DNA of 37,857 bases, from positions 825 to 38,681 of the forward strand of contig DLKL01000040.1 of assembly GCA_002476495.1 (NCBI GenBank), given 5' to 3'. The notes under the pieces were generated by a model. The model worked only from the letters and a program-made list of their open reading frames with translations. It ran no database searches and was not told the DNA's origin. The stretch comes from Lachnospiraceae bacterium UBA7589. GTDB taxonomy: Bacteria > Bacillota > Clostridia > Lachnospirales > Lachnospiraceae. Positions 16,517 through 23,941 of the stretch are shown in pieces (within the stretch, counting starts at the first letter, position 1; each line of letters opens with the position of its first letter). The position numbers were made by a program, and so were the translations under genes.

Positions 16517-18223
16517 ATGTCAACGCATAAAAAAATAGATGGAATATGCCTTGCTGTACTAATTGTAACAATAATTATAGCATTATTGTTTGGAAATATA
16601 GTAAGTGGCAGTATTGCAAAAAATAATAGTAATAGTACATATGAGAACAAAATTTTTGATACATCAAAGGTTCATACAATCAATGTAGTTATGAGTAATT
16701 GGGAGGATTTTATATCTGAATGTACAAATGAGGAATATTACCTTTGTGATGTAATTATTGATGGTGAATCATATCAGAATGTGGGAATAAGAGCAAAGGG
16801 AAATACATCTTTAACTCAGGTGGAAAGCTATGGGAATGACAGATACAGCTTTAAGATAGAGTTTGACAAATATAAGGATAATGGTTCATATTATGGTCTT
16901 GATAAGCTGGTTTTGAATAACATTATACAGGATAATACTTACATGAAGGATTATATATGTTATGAAATGATGCGTGAAACAGGAATTGCCTCTCCGCTTT
17001 GCAGTTTTGTATATATATATGTAAATGGAGAAGAATGGGGCTTATATCTTGCTGTGGAGGGTATAGAAGAATCCTTCCTCGAAAGAAATTACGGAGAAAA
17101 TTATGGTGAATTATATAAACCTGAAAGTGATGAACCGGGAGGAATGGATAACCAATCATCAGACGTATCCTTGATATATTCCGATGATGATTACGATAGC
17201 TATTCAAATATTTTTGATAATGCAAAGACAGATGTAGACGACGAAGACAAGGCTCGTCTTATACAGGCACTGGAAACACTTTCTTCACCGGAAAATGCCT
17301 ATATGGCTGTGGATGTTGAGCAGGTTATAAAGTATTTTGTGGTGCATAATTTTGTATGCAATTTCGACAGCTATACAGGCTCGATTATTCACAATTACTA
17401 TTTGTATGAACAGGATGGTGAGCTTACCATGATTCCCTGGGATTATAATCTTGCCTTTGGAGGCTTTGATGGTGGAAATGCCACAAGCCTGGTAAATTAT
17501 TCTATAGATAATCCGGTTTCAGGCGGGGGTATGGATACAAGACCTATGCTGTCATGGATTTTTGAAAATGAGGAATACACACAATTATATCATGAATATT
17601 TTAAAGAATTTATTGAAGAGTATGTAAACAGCGGCAGACTTGAAAATGAAATAGAACGGGTTACTGACATGATTTCTGCTTATGTTAAGGAGGATCCGAC
17701 AAAATTTATAACCTATGAGGAATTTGAGGTGGGAAGTGAGACTCTTGAGGAATTTTGCCGGTTAAGAGCAGAAAGTGTGGAAATACAGTTAAATGGAGAT
17801 ACAGACAAAGAAATAAGTGCAGATAATATAAATATAAGTGATATGGGAAGCATGAATAGTGACGGAAAACCGGAAGGGCAAAACGGTGAAATGCCTGAAA
17901 TGCCGGAAGGACAAAAGGGTGAAATGCCTGAAATGCCTGAAATGCCTGAAGGACAAAAGGGTGAGATGCCTGAAATGCCGGAAGGACAAAACGGTGAGAT
18001 GCCTGAAATGCCTGAAATGCCGGAAGGGCAAAAGGGTGAGATGCCTGAAATGCCCGGAGGACAAAATGGTGAAATGAGGGAATTTACTAAAGAAAATAAT
18101 ACAGGAGAAAAGTACAGTAAAGATACCGGGGAAAATAATTCGGTTATGCTACTGGCAGCATCGGGAATTATTCTTGTTGCAGGGTTAATATTTGCCATAG
18201 TATACAAGAGAAAAGGATATTAG
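16517..18223 (+). CDS. cotH: CotH-family kinase-like surface protein with repeat tail
   Basis: A 568-residue protein with an N-terminal signal anchor (about 9-33), a CotH domain (about 50-410), a tandem-repeat region (about 453-520) and a C-terminal membrane segment (about 541-562) followed by KRKGY. CotH motifs include GIRAKGNTSL (90-99), KLVLNN, GLYLAVEGIEE and IPWDYNLAFGG (Asp309). B. subtilis CotH is an atypical protein kinase that phosphorylates a spore-coat protein; here the anchors suggest a cell-surface enzyme instead. The repeat has 13 Met in alternating 11- and 14-residue units. ATG 16517 has TAGGAGG upstream, and the gene follows DUF4956 by 11 bases. Confidence 0.88.
   Translation: MSTHKKIDGICLAVLIVTIIIALLFGNIVSGSIAKNNSNSTYENKIFDTSKVHTINVVMSNWEDFISECTNEEYYLCDVIIDGESYQNVGIRAKGNTSLTQVESYGNDRYSFKIEFDKYKDNGSYYGLDKLVLNNIIQDNTYMKDYICYEMMRETGIASPLCSFVYIYVNGEEWGLYLAVEGIEESFLERNYGENYGELYKPESDEPGGMDNQSSDVSLIYSDDDYDSYSNIFDNAKTDVDDEDKARLIQALETLSSPENAYMAVDVEQVIKYFVVHNFVCNFDSYTGSIIHNYYLYEQDGELTMIPWDYNLAFGGFDGGNATSLVNYSIDNPVSGGGMDTRPMLSWIFENEEYTQLYHEYFKEFIEEYVNSGRLENEIERVTDMISAYVKEDPTKFITYEEFEVGSETLEEFCRLRAESVEIQLNGDTDKEISADNINISDMGSMNSDGKPEGQNGEMPEMPEGQKGEMPEMPEMPEGQKGEMPEMPEGQNGEMPEMPEMPEGQKGEMPEMPGGQNGEMREFTKENNTGEKYSKDTGENNSVMLLAASGIILVAGLIFAIVYKRKGY
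17873..18078 (+). repeat. In-frame tandem repeat in cotH (33/42-base alternation)
   Basis: Units of 33 and 42 bases alternate (33, 42, 33, 42, 33, then a partial unit), encoding EGQNGEMPEMP and EGQKGEMPEMPEMP. The higher-order period is 75 bases. Divergence between copies is mostly at third positions and at Asn/Lys, so the array has expanded by duplication while staying in frame. Confidence 0.9.
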
Positions 18224-18229
18224 TAAATT

Positions 18230-18267
18230 AAAATGAGCTGCGTATCTATGTGTACACAGCTCATTTT
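18230..18267. terminator. Bidirectional terminator between cotH and efp
   Basis: An 11-base-pair stem (18230-18240 with 18257-18267) has A-rich and T-rich flanks on both sides, so it can stop transcription of cotH on the plus strand and efp on the minus strand. Confidence 0.8.
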
Positions 18268-18308
18268 ATTGGTAGAAATCCGTGATAACAAATATCAAAA
18301 GAGAAAAA

Positions 18309-18866
18309 TTATACTCTTGAGAGATATTCGCCTGTTCTTGTATCAATCTTTATTGTATCTCCCTGGTTAACAAAGAGAGGGACATTGAGGGTTGCACCGG
18401 TCTCAACTGTACATGGCTTTGTTGCACCTGTTGCAGTATCACCCTTAACACCCGGCTCACACTCAGTAATAAGTAATTCAACAAAAAGTGGTGGCTCAAC
18501 TGAAAATACGACACCATTATGTGAATTAATCTTACAAATCTCGTTCTCTTTAACAAACTTGAGGGAATCTCCGATGACATCCTTGTTGATGGCAATCTGA
18601 TCATATGTTTCCATATCCATAAAGTTGTATAAGTCACCATCAACATATAAGTATTGCATATCTTTTCTGTCAATGTGTGCCTTCGGACACTTCTCTGTTG
18701 GACGGAAGGTTTTTTCAACGACACCGCCACTCTTTATATTCTTAAGCTTTGTTCTTACAAAAGCAGCACCCTTACCTGGCTTTACATGCTGAAACTCAAT
18801 AATCTGGTATATATTACCTTCTAATTCAATGGTTACACCATTTCTAAAATCGCCTGCTGAAATCAT
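18309..18866 (-). CDS. efp: Translation elongation factor P
   Basis: EF-P binds ribosomes stalled on proline runs and promotes peptide-bond formation. The 185-residue protein has the three-barrel length and the N-terminal loop HVKPGKGAAFVR, whose tip Lys32 is the position modified in many bacteria. The start ATG (18866) has AAGGAGG 8 bases upstream on the minus strand. In B. subtilis efp also lies just before spoIIIAA, but in the same direction; here it is divergent. The CotH tail, with many Met-Pro-Glu motifs but no Pro-Pro, is not an obvious client. Confidence 0.97.
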   Translation of the reverse strand: MISAGDFRNGVTIELEGNIYQIIEFQHVKPGKGAAFVRTKLKNIKSGGVVEKTFRPTEKCPKAHIDRKDMQYLYVDGDLYNFMDMETYDQIAINKDVIGDSLKFVKENEICKINSHNGVVFSVEPPLFVELLITECEPGVKGDTATGATKPCTVETGATLNVPLFVNQGDTIKIDTRTGEYLSRV

Positions 18867-18896
18867 AATTATCCTCCTTAAAAACGCATATACTTT

Positions 18897-18925
18897 ATTC
18901 TAATATAAATGACAATTTTTTTCAA
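18897..18925 (-). promoter_or_regulatory. Sigma-A-type promoter of efp
   Basis: On the minus strand TTGAAA (18920-18925) and TAGAAT (18897-18902) are 17 bases apart, about 30 bases before the efp start codon. Confidence 0.7.
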
Positions 18926-18955
18926 CTGTTTTTTGCATTCAGAGGATACTTTGTT

Positions 18956-18985
18956 GTAATATTATTTTCTTTGCGGCATATATAT
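18956..18985 (+). promoter_or_regulatory. Candidate sigma-E promoter of spoIIIA operon
   Basis: GTAATATT (18956-18963) and CATATATAT (18977-18985) are 13 bases apart. They resemble the sigma-E -35 and -10 elements (ATATT-type and CATA-type). In B. subtilis spoIIIA is transcribed by sigma-E in the mother cell. The AT-rich sequence makes chance matches possible. Confidence 0.5.
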
Positions 18986-19004
18986 ATCCTAAGGGGTGAA
19001 AGTA

Positions 19005-19967
19005 TTGAAAAAAGAGATATGGAGGCTTCTGTCCCCTGATATAAGGCGTATAATTCTTAATTCTGATATAGATTTTCAGAATTTAGCAGAAATTAGATTA
19101 AGGACAAATAGGGCTTTGCAGCTTAGCTTTCCCGGTGGAGATTACTTTTTGGATGTGAGAGGCGAACTTACTGATCTGCCTGACAAGGGGTATATAGTGA
19201 GGACAGAGGATATGAGATTTACATTAGAAAGCATATCAGAATATTCCTTATATGCATACGAGGAGGAACTACGACAGGGATTTATTACTGTAGGAGGAGG
19301 ACATAGAATAGGTCTTGCAGGGCAGGTAGTAATGGATAATGGGAGAGTAAAAAACGTGAAGAACATTTCATTTATGAATATAAGGGTTGCACATCAGGTG
19401 AAGGGGTGTGCACGGGAGATATTGCCATACATAATAAAGGAGGGAAAGGTTCTTCATACCCTGATTATTTCACCACCTGCCTGTGGTAAGACAACGCTTT
19501 TAAGAGATATAGTAAGAAATATTTCCGATGGGGGAAATTTCTTTATGGGTATGAATGTAGGCGTGGTGGATGAACGTTCTGAAATAGCGGCATGCTACAT
19601 GGGTATTCCGCAAAATGATGTGGGAAGCCGGACTGATGTTCTGGATGCCTGCCCCAAGGCTGAAGGAATGCTTATGCTTCTCAGGGCTATGAATCCTAAG
19701 GTTATTGCGGTTGATGAAATTGGAAGCAGAGAGGATATAGATGCCATATCATATGTCATGAATTGTGGCTGTGGAATTGTGGCAACGGTTCATGGGGCAT
19801 CTATTGATGATGTAAGAACCAGACCCATTTTAAGAAAGCTGGTGGAGGAAAAGATATTTGACAGATATGTGGTACTGGGGAAAAGCTGTGGTATAGGAAC
19901 AGTTGAAAATATATTTGATGAAAGGGGAAATGAATTATTTTTCCGTTCGTATTCTGTTGCAAACTAG
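19005..19967 (+). CDS. spoIIIAA: Stage III sporulation protein AA (ATPase)
   Basis: SpoIIIAA is the cytoplasmic secretion-type ATPase of the SpoIIIA-SpoIIQ channel linking mother cell and forespore. The protein is 320 residues from TTG 19005. The P-loop SPPACGKTTLLRD lies near 156-168 and Walker B KVIAVDEIG near 232-240; GGGHRIGLAG before them is typical of the family. AAGGGG lies about 8 bases before TTG 19005; GTG 18996 overlaps the ribosome-binding site and is unlikely. The gene leads the eight-gene operon. Confidence 0.95.
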   Translation: MKKEIWRLLSPDIRRIILNSDIDFQNLAEIRLRTNRALQLSFPGGDYFLDVRGELTDLPDKGYIVRTEDMRFTLESISEYSLYAYEEELRQGFITVGGGHRIGLAGQVVMDNGRVKNVKNISFMNIRVAHQVKGCAREILPYIIKEGKVLHTLIISPPACGKTTLLRDIVRNISDGGNFFMGMNVGVVDERSEIAACYMGIPQNDVGSRTDVLDACPKAEGMLMLLRAMNPKVIAVDEIGSREDIDAISYVMNCGCGIVATVHGASIDDVRTRPILRKLVEEKIFDRYVVLGKSCGIGTVENIFDERGNELFFRSYSVAN

Positions 19968-19978
19968 CAGGTATACTG

Positions 19979-20473
19979 ATGGTGCTGACAGGTGGAGCAG
20001 CTATGGGAATATATGTTGCACTTGGAATGAAAAAAAGAGTAGATCAGCTCAGAGAACTGGAGCGTATTATTAATTTCATAGAGGGAGAGATAAGCTACAA
20101 AAATTCCCTTATATGGGAGGCATTGCACAAAGCATCAATAAAATGCGGACAACCCTTTGACACATGGCTTTTAAGTGTAAGTGAGGAGCTGAAAAACAAT
20201 ATAGATATATCCTTTAATGAGATATGGGAAAAATCCCTTGGCTTTCTAAAAGATAATACAAGCCTTAAGGATAGGGATATAGGTGAGCTGATTAATTTTG
20301 GACAGGCCTTGTCCTGCGGGGATATAAAAACTATGGTTAAGGCTATAACCCTGGAAAAGGAGAATATACACAATTCTATAAATACACTTAATATAAATCT
20401 TATGAATAATATGAAAATCTCCATAGTAATGGGAATACTCGGGGGAATGTTTCTGGTAATAATTTTAGTGTGA
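19979..20473 (+). CDS. spoIIIAB: Stage III sporulation protein AB
   Basis: A 164-residue protein from ATG 19979, with an N-terminal membrane segment, an RVDQLRELERIINFIEGEI-type amphipathic helix, and a C-terminal hydrophobic end (MGILGGMFLVIILV). SpoIIIAB is a type II secretion GspF-like component of the forespore channel. The start is doubtful: the frame upstream of 19979 encodes CKLAGIL, matching the KLxG start of other SpoIIIAB proteins as I recall them, but has no ATG, GTG or TTG before a stop at 19931. An ATT at 19937, 9 bases after AAAGGGG, is an alternative start. Confidence 0.88.
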   Translation: MVLTGGAAMGIYVALGMKKRVDQLRELERIINFIEGEISYKNSLIWEALHKASIKCGQPFDTWLLSVSEELKNNIDISFNEIWEKSLGFLKDNTSLKDRDIGELINFGQALSCGDIKTMVKAITLEKENIHNSINTLNINLMNNMKISIVMGILGGMFLVIILV

Positions 20474-20481
20474 TTGGGGTA

Positions 20482-20697
20482 ATGGATTGGATTATGACCA
20501 TACAAATTATATTTAAAATAGGAGCTGTGGGAATAATTGTTTCTCTGTTAAATCAGATATTAAAGCATTCTGGCAGGGAAGACCAGGCATACCTTGTAAG
20601 TCTGGCAGGATTATTAATTGTTCTCTCGTGGATAATCCCATATGTATATGAGCTTTTTCAGAATATAAGCTCACTTTTCAGCTTTGGAGGTATGTAA
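20482..20697 (+). CDS. spoIIIAC: Stage III sporulation protein AC
   Basis: A small protein of two membrane helices (near 5-25 and 37-57 in the 71-residue form), with IIFKIGAVGI and LLIVLSWIIPYV. It belongs to the SpoIIIA channel in the mother-cell membrane. In-frame starts are GTG 20470, ATG 20482 and ATG 20494; length of relatives (about 68) fits the last two, and no start has a good ribosome-binding site, so translation is probably coupled to spoIIIAB, whose stop is at 20471-20473. spoIIIAD follows after 1 base. Confidence 0.85.
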   Translation: MDWIMTIQIIFKIGAVGIIVSLLNQILKHSGREDQAYLVSLAGLLIVLSWIIPYVYELFQNISSLFSFGGM

Positions 20698-20698
20698 A

Positions 20699-21082
20699 AT
20701 GAATATGGGTGCCCTTATGGCAGTGATTATTGTAGGTGTCATTATGGCTCTTAGCCTGAAAAACCGGAATCCTGAAATCAGCAGCCTGGTAAGTCTGGGA
20801 CTGTGCATTTTGATAATAGGGATATCTGTGTCCAGAATTGGGACAATCCTTGCTTCCCTGAAATCCATCGTGGGACATATTAATATTCATGAGACATATC
20901 TTATAATATTATTAAAGCTTATTGGAGTTTCATATCTTTGTGAATTTGCGTCGGGAATCAGCAAGGATGCCGGATACAGTGCCGTTGCCTCCCAGATTGA
21001 GCTTGCAGGAAAAATAACCATGCTGATGATTTCCCTTCCTGTCCTTATGCAGGTTGTTGAAAATATTCTGGAAATGATGTAG
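20699..21082 (+). CDS. spoIIIAD: Stage III sporulation protein AD
   Basis: A 127-residue membrane protein with about four hydrophobic segments (near 3-21, 30-48, 68-88 and 106-124), the usual SpoIIIAD layout. It is part of the SpoIIIA channel. ATG 20699 lies 8 bases after GGAGG; the longer open frame back to TTG 20684 contains that ribosome-binding site and is rejected. It abuts spoIIIAC and is followed by spoIIIAE after 15 bases. Confidence 0.88.
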   Translation: MNMGALMAVIIVGVIMALSLKNRNPEISSLVSLGLCILIIGISVSRIGTILASLKSIVGHINIHETYLIILLKLIGVSYLCEFASGISKDAGYSAVASQIELAGKITMLMISLPVLMQVVENILEMM

Positions 21083-21097
21083 GAGGGCTGTAACTAT

Positions 21098-22306
21098 ATG
21101 TGGATACATAACAGAGGTCTGACTGTAATCATAGTTGTAATTAGTATGATAAATGGAATCCTTGATTTTACGGAGAAGGGTGCAAAGAAGGGGACAGAGA
21201 AGGAGACAGAGAAGGAGACAGAGCAGGGAACAGAATATCAAATCGATTATGATATGGCTTATCAGGAAATATATGATATGCTGGACATAAAAGATGTGGA
21301 AAGAGAACTTGAGAAGAATGAAATTACAGGGGCAATATCCCTTGACAGTATAATAAAAGGGATAATCCGGGGAGACACAGAGTATATATTTGGCAGCATT
21401 GCAAACGGAATACGGGATACTCTTACAGGGCAGCTTCTTGCCAACCAGAGCCTGATGCTTCAGCTTGTGGTTATTGTATTGCTTGGTTCGGTTTTTACCA
21501 ATATTTCTAACTCCTTTGGAAAGTCCTTTATTAGTGAAAACGGTTTTTTTGTAACCTATCTTATAATCACATCAATAATGCTTACATCATTTTCAATGGC
21601 TTTGGATATTGTGAGCAGTTCTATAGAAAAAATTCTGGTACTTATAAGGATAATAGTGCCTGTGTTTGCACTTGCGATTAACTTTCTCGGGAAAGTGCAG
21701 ACCTCTGCAGGAATGTACGAAATAATACTTCTTGGAGTCTGGTTCGTACAGGTTATAATTCTTAGATTTGTAATTCCAATGATTAAATTTTATGTAATAA
21801 TTTCCCTTGTGAATAATCTGAATAAAGAAGATAGTTTTTCAAAGATGTGCAGGCTTATAAAGAATATTGTAAGCTGGCTTCTAAAGACGATAGTGGTTTT
21901 TGTTGCCGGACTGAATATAATAAAAAGTCTTATTGAACCACAGATTGATGCATTGGGAAGGAATACGGTAAATAAAATAATATCGGCTCTTCCCGGTGGT
22001 GGGGTAACATCCCTTTTGGCAGGAACATTCTTGGGAGCGGGAGCTGTTATAAAAAACAGTATAGGAATTGCAGGTATAATTCTTATAGCAATAACCGTAC
22101 TGGCTCCGGTTATTAAAACCTTTCTGATAATGCTGGCTGTAAGAATAACGTGTGTAATAATTCAGCCTATGGGTGAAAAAAGGTATGTAGAGGGGGTTGA
22201 GGCGCTTGCCACAGGACTTTCTCTTCTGCTTCAGACTATATTAAGCTCGGTAGTGTTGTTTATGCTTACAATAGCAATAATGGCTTATGCCAGCAATGGG
22301 GGTTAG
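21098..22306 (+). CDS. spoIIIAE: Stage III sporulation protein AE
   Basis: A 402-residue polytopic membrane protein. It begins with a signal-like helix (about 8-24), then an extracytoplasmic-looking charged stretch, then six or more membrane helices from residue 115 on. SpoIIIAE is a core membrane subunit of the SpoIIIA channel. Residues 31-46 are four copies of a KETE-type tetrapeptide coded by 12-base tandem units (21188-21235), an apparent local expansion. ATG 21098 follows AGGAGGG by about 10 bases. Confidence 0.93.
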   Translation: MWIHNRGLTVIIVVISMINGILDFTEKGAKKGTEKETEKETEQGTEYQIDYDMAYQEIYDMLDIKDVERELEKNEITGAISLDSIIKGIIRGDTEYIFGSIANGIRDTLTGQLLANQSLMLQLVVIVLLGSVFTNISNSFGKSFISENGFFVTYLIITSIMLTSFSMALDIVSSSIEKILVLIRIIVPVFALAINFLGKVQTSAGMYEIILLGVWFVQVIILRFVIPMIKFYVIISLVNNLNKEDSFSKMCRLIKNIVSWLLKTIVVFVAGLNIIKSLIEPQIDALGRNTVNKIISALPGGGVTSLLAGTFLGAGAVIKNSIGIAGIILIAITVLAPVIKTFLIMLAVRITCVIIQPMGEKRYVEGVEALATGLSLLLQTILSSVVLFMLTIAIMAYASNGG

Positions 22307-22309
22307 CAT

Positions 22310-22798
22310 ATGTTATATGGTTGGATGAAAAGCATAATAATATATTTAATTTTATCGGGCATTGTAGTAAATATGTCCCCTTCAGGTAATTATAAAAAAT
22401 ATATACAGTTTTTTACGGGACTTTTACTGATTATAATTATTGCAGAGCCTGTGAAATTTATATTTAATATAAGCTCCCTTGATCTTGAAAAACTGGTGCA
22501 GGATATAAATTACGGCATTACCTACAAAGAAGAAGGAGAGGAAGAAAAATCAGAGAATTATTATGATTTTACAATGGAAGAATCCATAAAAAATTTGTTA
22601 AGACAGCATGACCTTGAGGCTGACAGAATTGTTATTATATCTTCCCAAGATTATATAATAAAAAAATGTGTTGTTAATTATTATCCGGAAGCAGGAAATA
22701 ACAGCCTTCTGTCTGATAAGGACTTTAAAGAAATTAAAAAAACAATTTCTGATGTCTATAATATAGAAACAGATAATATATATATAGTAAGTCGGTGA
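22310..22798 (+). CDS. spoIIIAF: Stage III sporulation protein AF
   Basis: A 162-residue protein with two N-terminal membrane helices (about 6-22 and 32-53) separated by MSPSGNYKKYIQ, which fits the SpoIIIAF pattern, then a soluble domain that in other SpoIIIAF proteins has a ring-building fold. It is somewhat shorter than B. subtilis SpoIIIAF. ATG 22310 follows GGGGG by about 7 bases and begins 3 bases after spoIIIAE. Confidence 0.85.
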   Translation: MLYGWMKSIIIYLILSGIVVNMSPSGNYKKYIQFFTGLLLIIIIAEPVKFIFNISSLDLEKLVQDINYGITYKEEGEEEKSENYYDFTMEESIKNLLRQHDLEADRIVIISSQDYIIKKCVVNYYPEAGNNSLLSDKDFKEIKKTISDVYNIETDNIYIVSR

Positions 22799-22805
22799 AA
22801 TAATA

Positions 22806-23225
22806 ATGGAGTTAAAGTTAAAAAAAAATGAAAAAGTAACAAAAATATCCACCCTGATTCTTGGGGGAGTACTGATTCTTATAGTGATTATGCCTGTAAA
22901 AAACACTTTTGACTCTTCGGGGGACAGGGGAAAAACACAGGAGGCGGAAAAGGATTACATTTATTATGCAAATTATTATGAGGAAAAGCTGAAAAAAATT
23001 CTGGAGCAGTCTTATGGGGAGGGAACCATGGAGGTTATGGTAAGAGTATCTCCTGAGGAGAAGGAAAACAGCTTTTACAAAGAAAATGGGGATACAACCA
23101 TAGTTGAGGGGGTTATTGTTGTGGCTGATGTGGCTGATAGCAAGGCTCTTTCGGATATATCCTTTGCAGTTTGTGCTTTTTTTGATTTGCCTGCCCACAA
23201 GGTGGCGGTAATGCTTAAAAAATAG
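22806..23225 (+). CDS. spoIIIAG: Stage III sporulation protein AG (compact form)
   Basis: A 139-residue protein with one N-terminal membrane helix (about 15-31) and a soluble domain toward the forespore side. SpoIIIAG forms the large oligomeric ring of the channel in B. subtilis, where it is about 229 residues with an insertion in the ring-building fold. This copy is much shorter, so it may lack most of that insertion. The conserved core is GTMEVMVRVSP, EGVIVVADVAD and LPAHKVAVMLK. The ribosome-binding site before ATG 22806 is weak; the gene is 7 bases after spoIIIAF. Confidence 0.88.
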   Translation: MELKLKKNEKVTKISTLILGGVLILIVIMPVKNTFDSSGDRGKTQEAEKDYIYYANYYEEKLKKILEQSYGEGTMEVMVRVSPEEKENSFYKENGDTTIVEGVIVVADVADSKALSDISFAVCAFFDLPAHKVAVMLKK

Positions 23226-23237
23226 GAGGTTTGATCT

Positions 23238-23864
23238 ATGAAAAAGTATGTAAAGAAAAATCAGGTGATTATTGCAGCATTGACAGTATTGCTCGGTATT
23301 GCCGGTTACATTAATTTTTCTGGAAATACAATAGATTTGGCTAAGGGAGATAAAAAGGAAAAGGATGCAACGGAATCCGCCTTTGCGGAAAATGAGCTTG
23401 AAGCAAATGCGGGAGAGGTTATTGTAGAGGATCTTGAAGAGGGGGAGAACATAGAACTCAATTCTGATGAGGAAAGCATCGGAGAAGCTGTACTTACATC
23501 TACAGGGCCCTCAGTAAATAATATAGTCAATATGAAGCTTAACAGGGAGCAGGTGCGTTCCAAAAGCAAAGAATATTATCTTGAAATAATAAATAATGAC
23601 GGTATGGATGAAGCTTCGGTGGCAGCAGCTACTGATGCCTATATAAAACTTACGGAGGATATGGAAAAGGAGAGCGAGGCAGAAACCCTGCTGGTAGCCA
23701 GAGGATATTCCAATGCGGTGGTGTCCATAGGAGAGGATTCCGTAGATGTAATTGTAGATAAGAGTGAACTGTCAGATTCGGAACGGGCACAGATAGAGGA
23801 TATTGTAATGAGAAAAACAAGCTGCACTGTGGATCAGATAGTAATTACATCTCTTGCGGAATAA
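23238..23864 (+). CDS. spoIIIAH: Stage III sporulation protein AH
   Basis: A 208-residue single-pass protein: membrane helix about 10-28, an acidic linker (about 35-90), and a C-terminal ring-building domain (about 105-208). SpoIIIAH interacts with SpoIIQ from the forespore to bridge the two membranes. Here the C-terminal domain includes SVDVIVDKSELS and TSCTVDQIVITSL. AGGAGGTT lies 8-9 bases before ATG 23238. It closes the spoIIIA operon; I saw no clear terminator before the next promoter. Confidence 0.92.
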   Translation: MKKYVKKNQVIIAALTVLLGIAGYINFSGNTIDLAKGDKKEKDATESAFAENELEANAGEVIVEDLEEGENIELNSDEESIGEAVLTSTGPSVNNIVNMKLNREQVRSKSKEYYLEIINNDGMDEASVAAATDAYIKLTEDMEKESEAETLLVARGYSNAVVSIGEDSVDVIVDKSELSDSERAQIEDIVMRKTSCTVDQIVITSLAE

Positions 23865-23874
23865 TATGATTTTG

Positions 23875-23903
23875 TTGCATTATCACAAATAATTGGGTAT
23901 AAT
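23875..23903 (+). promoter_or_regulatory. Sigma-A promoter of the Asp23-nusB-recN operon
   Basis: TTGCAT (23875-23880) and a perfect TATAAT (23898-23903) are 17 bases apart, upstream of the Asp23-family gene. It probably drives the packed downstream genes. Confidence 0.8.
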
Positions 23904-23927
23904 TATACAAACATTTCTTTGTGATAA
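23880..23927 (+). promoter_or_regulatory. Perfect inverted repeat bracketing the promoter
   Basis: TTATCACAAA (23880-23889) and TTTGTGATAA (23918-23927) are exact complements with 28 bases between. The left arm is in the -35/-10 spacer and the right arm ends just before the ribosome-binding site. Because the left arm should not be transcribed, a DNA operator fits better than an RNA hairpin. Confidence 0.5.
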
Positions 23928-23941
23928 GGAGGCATTTTTTA

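Noticed and set aside
17713..18207. Possible CRISPR-like array or minus-strand Pro/Ser-rich gene in the cotH tail
   Set aside because: The repeats are contiguous 33/42-base coding units without unique spacers, in frame with CotH. The minus-strand frame is a by-product.
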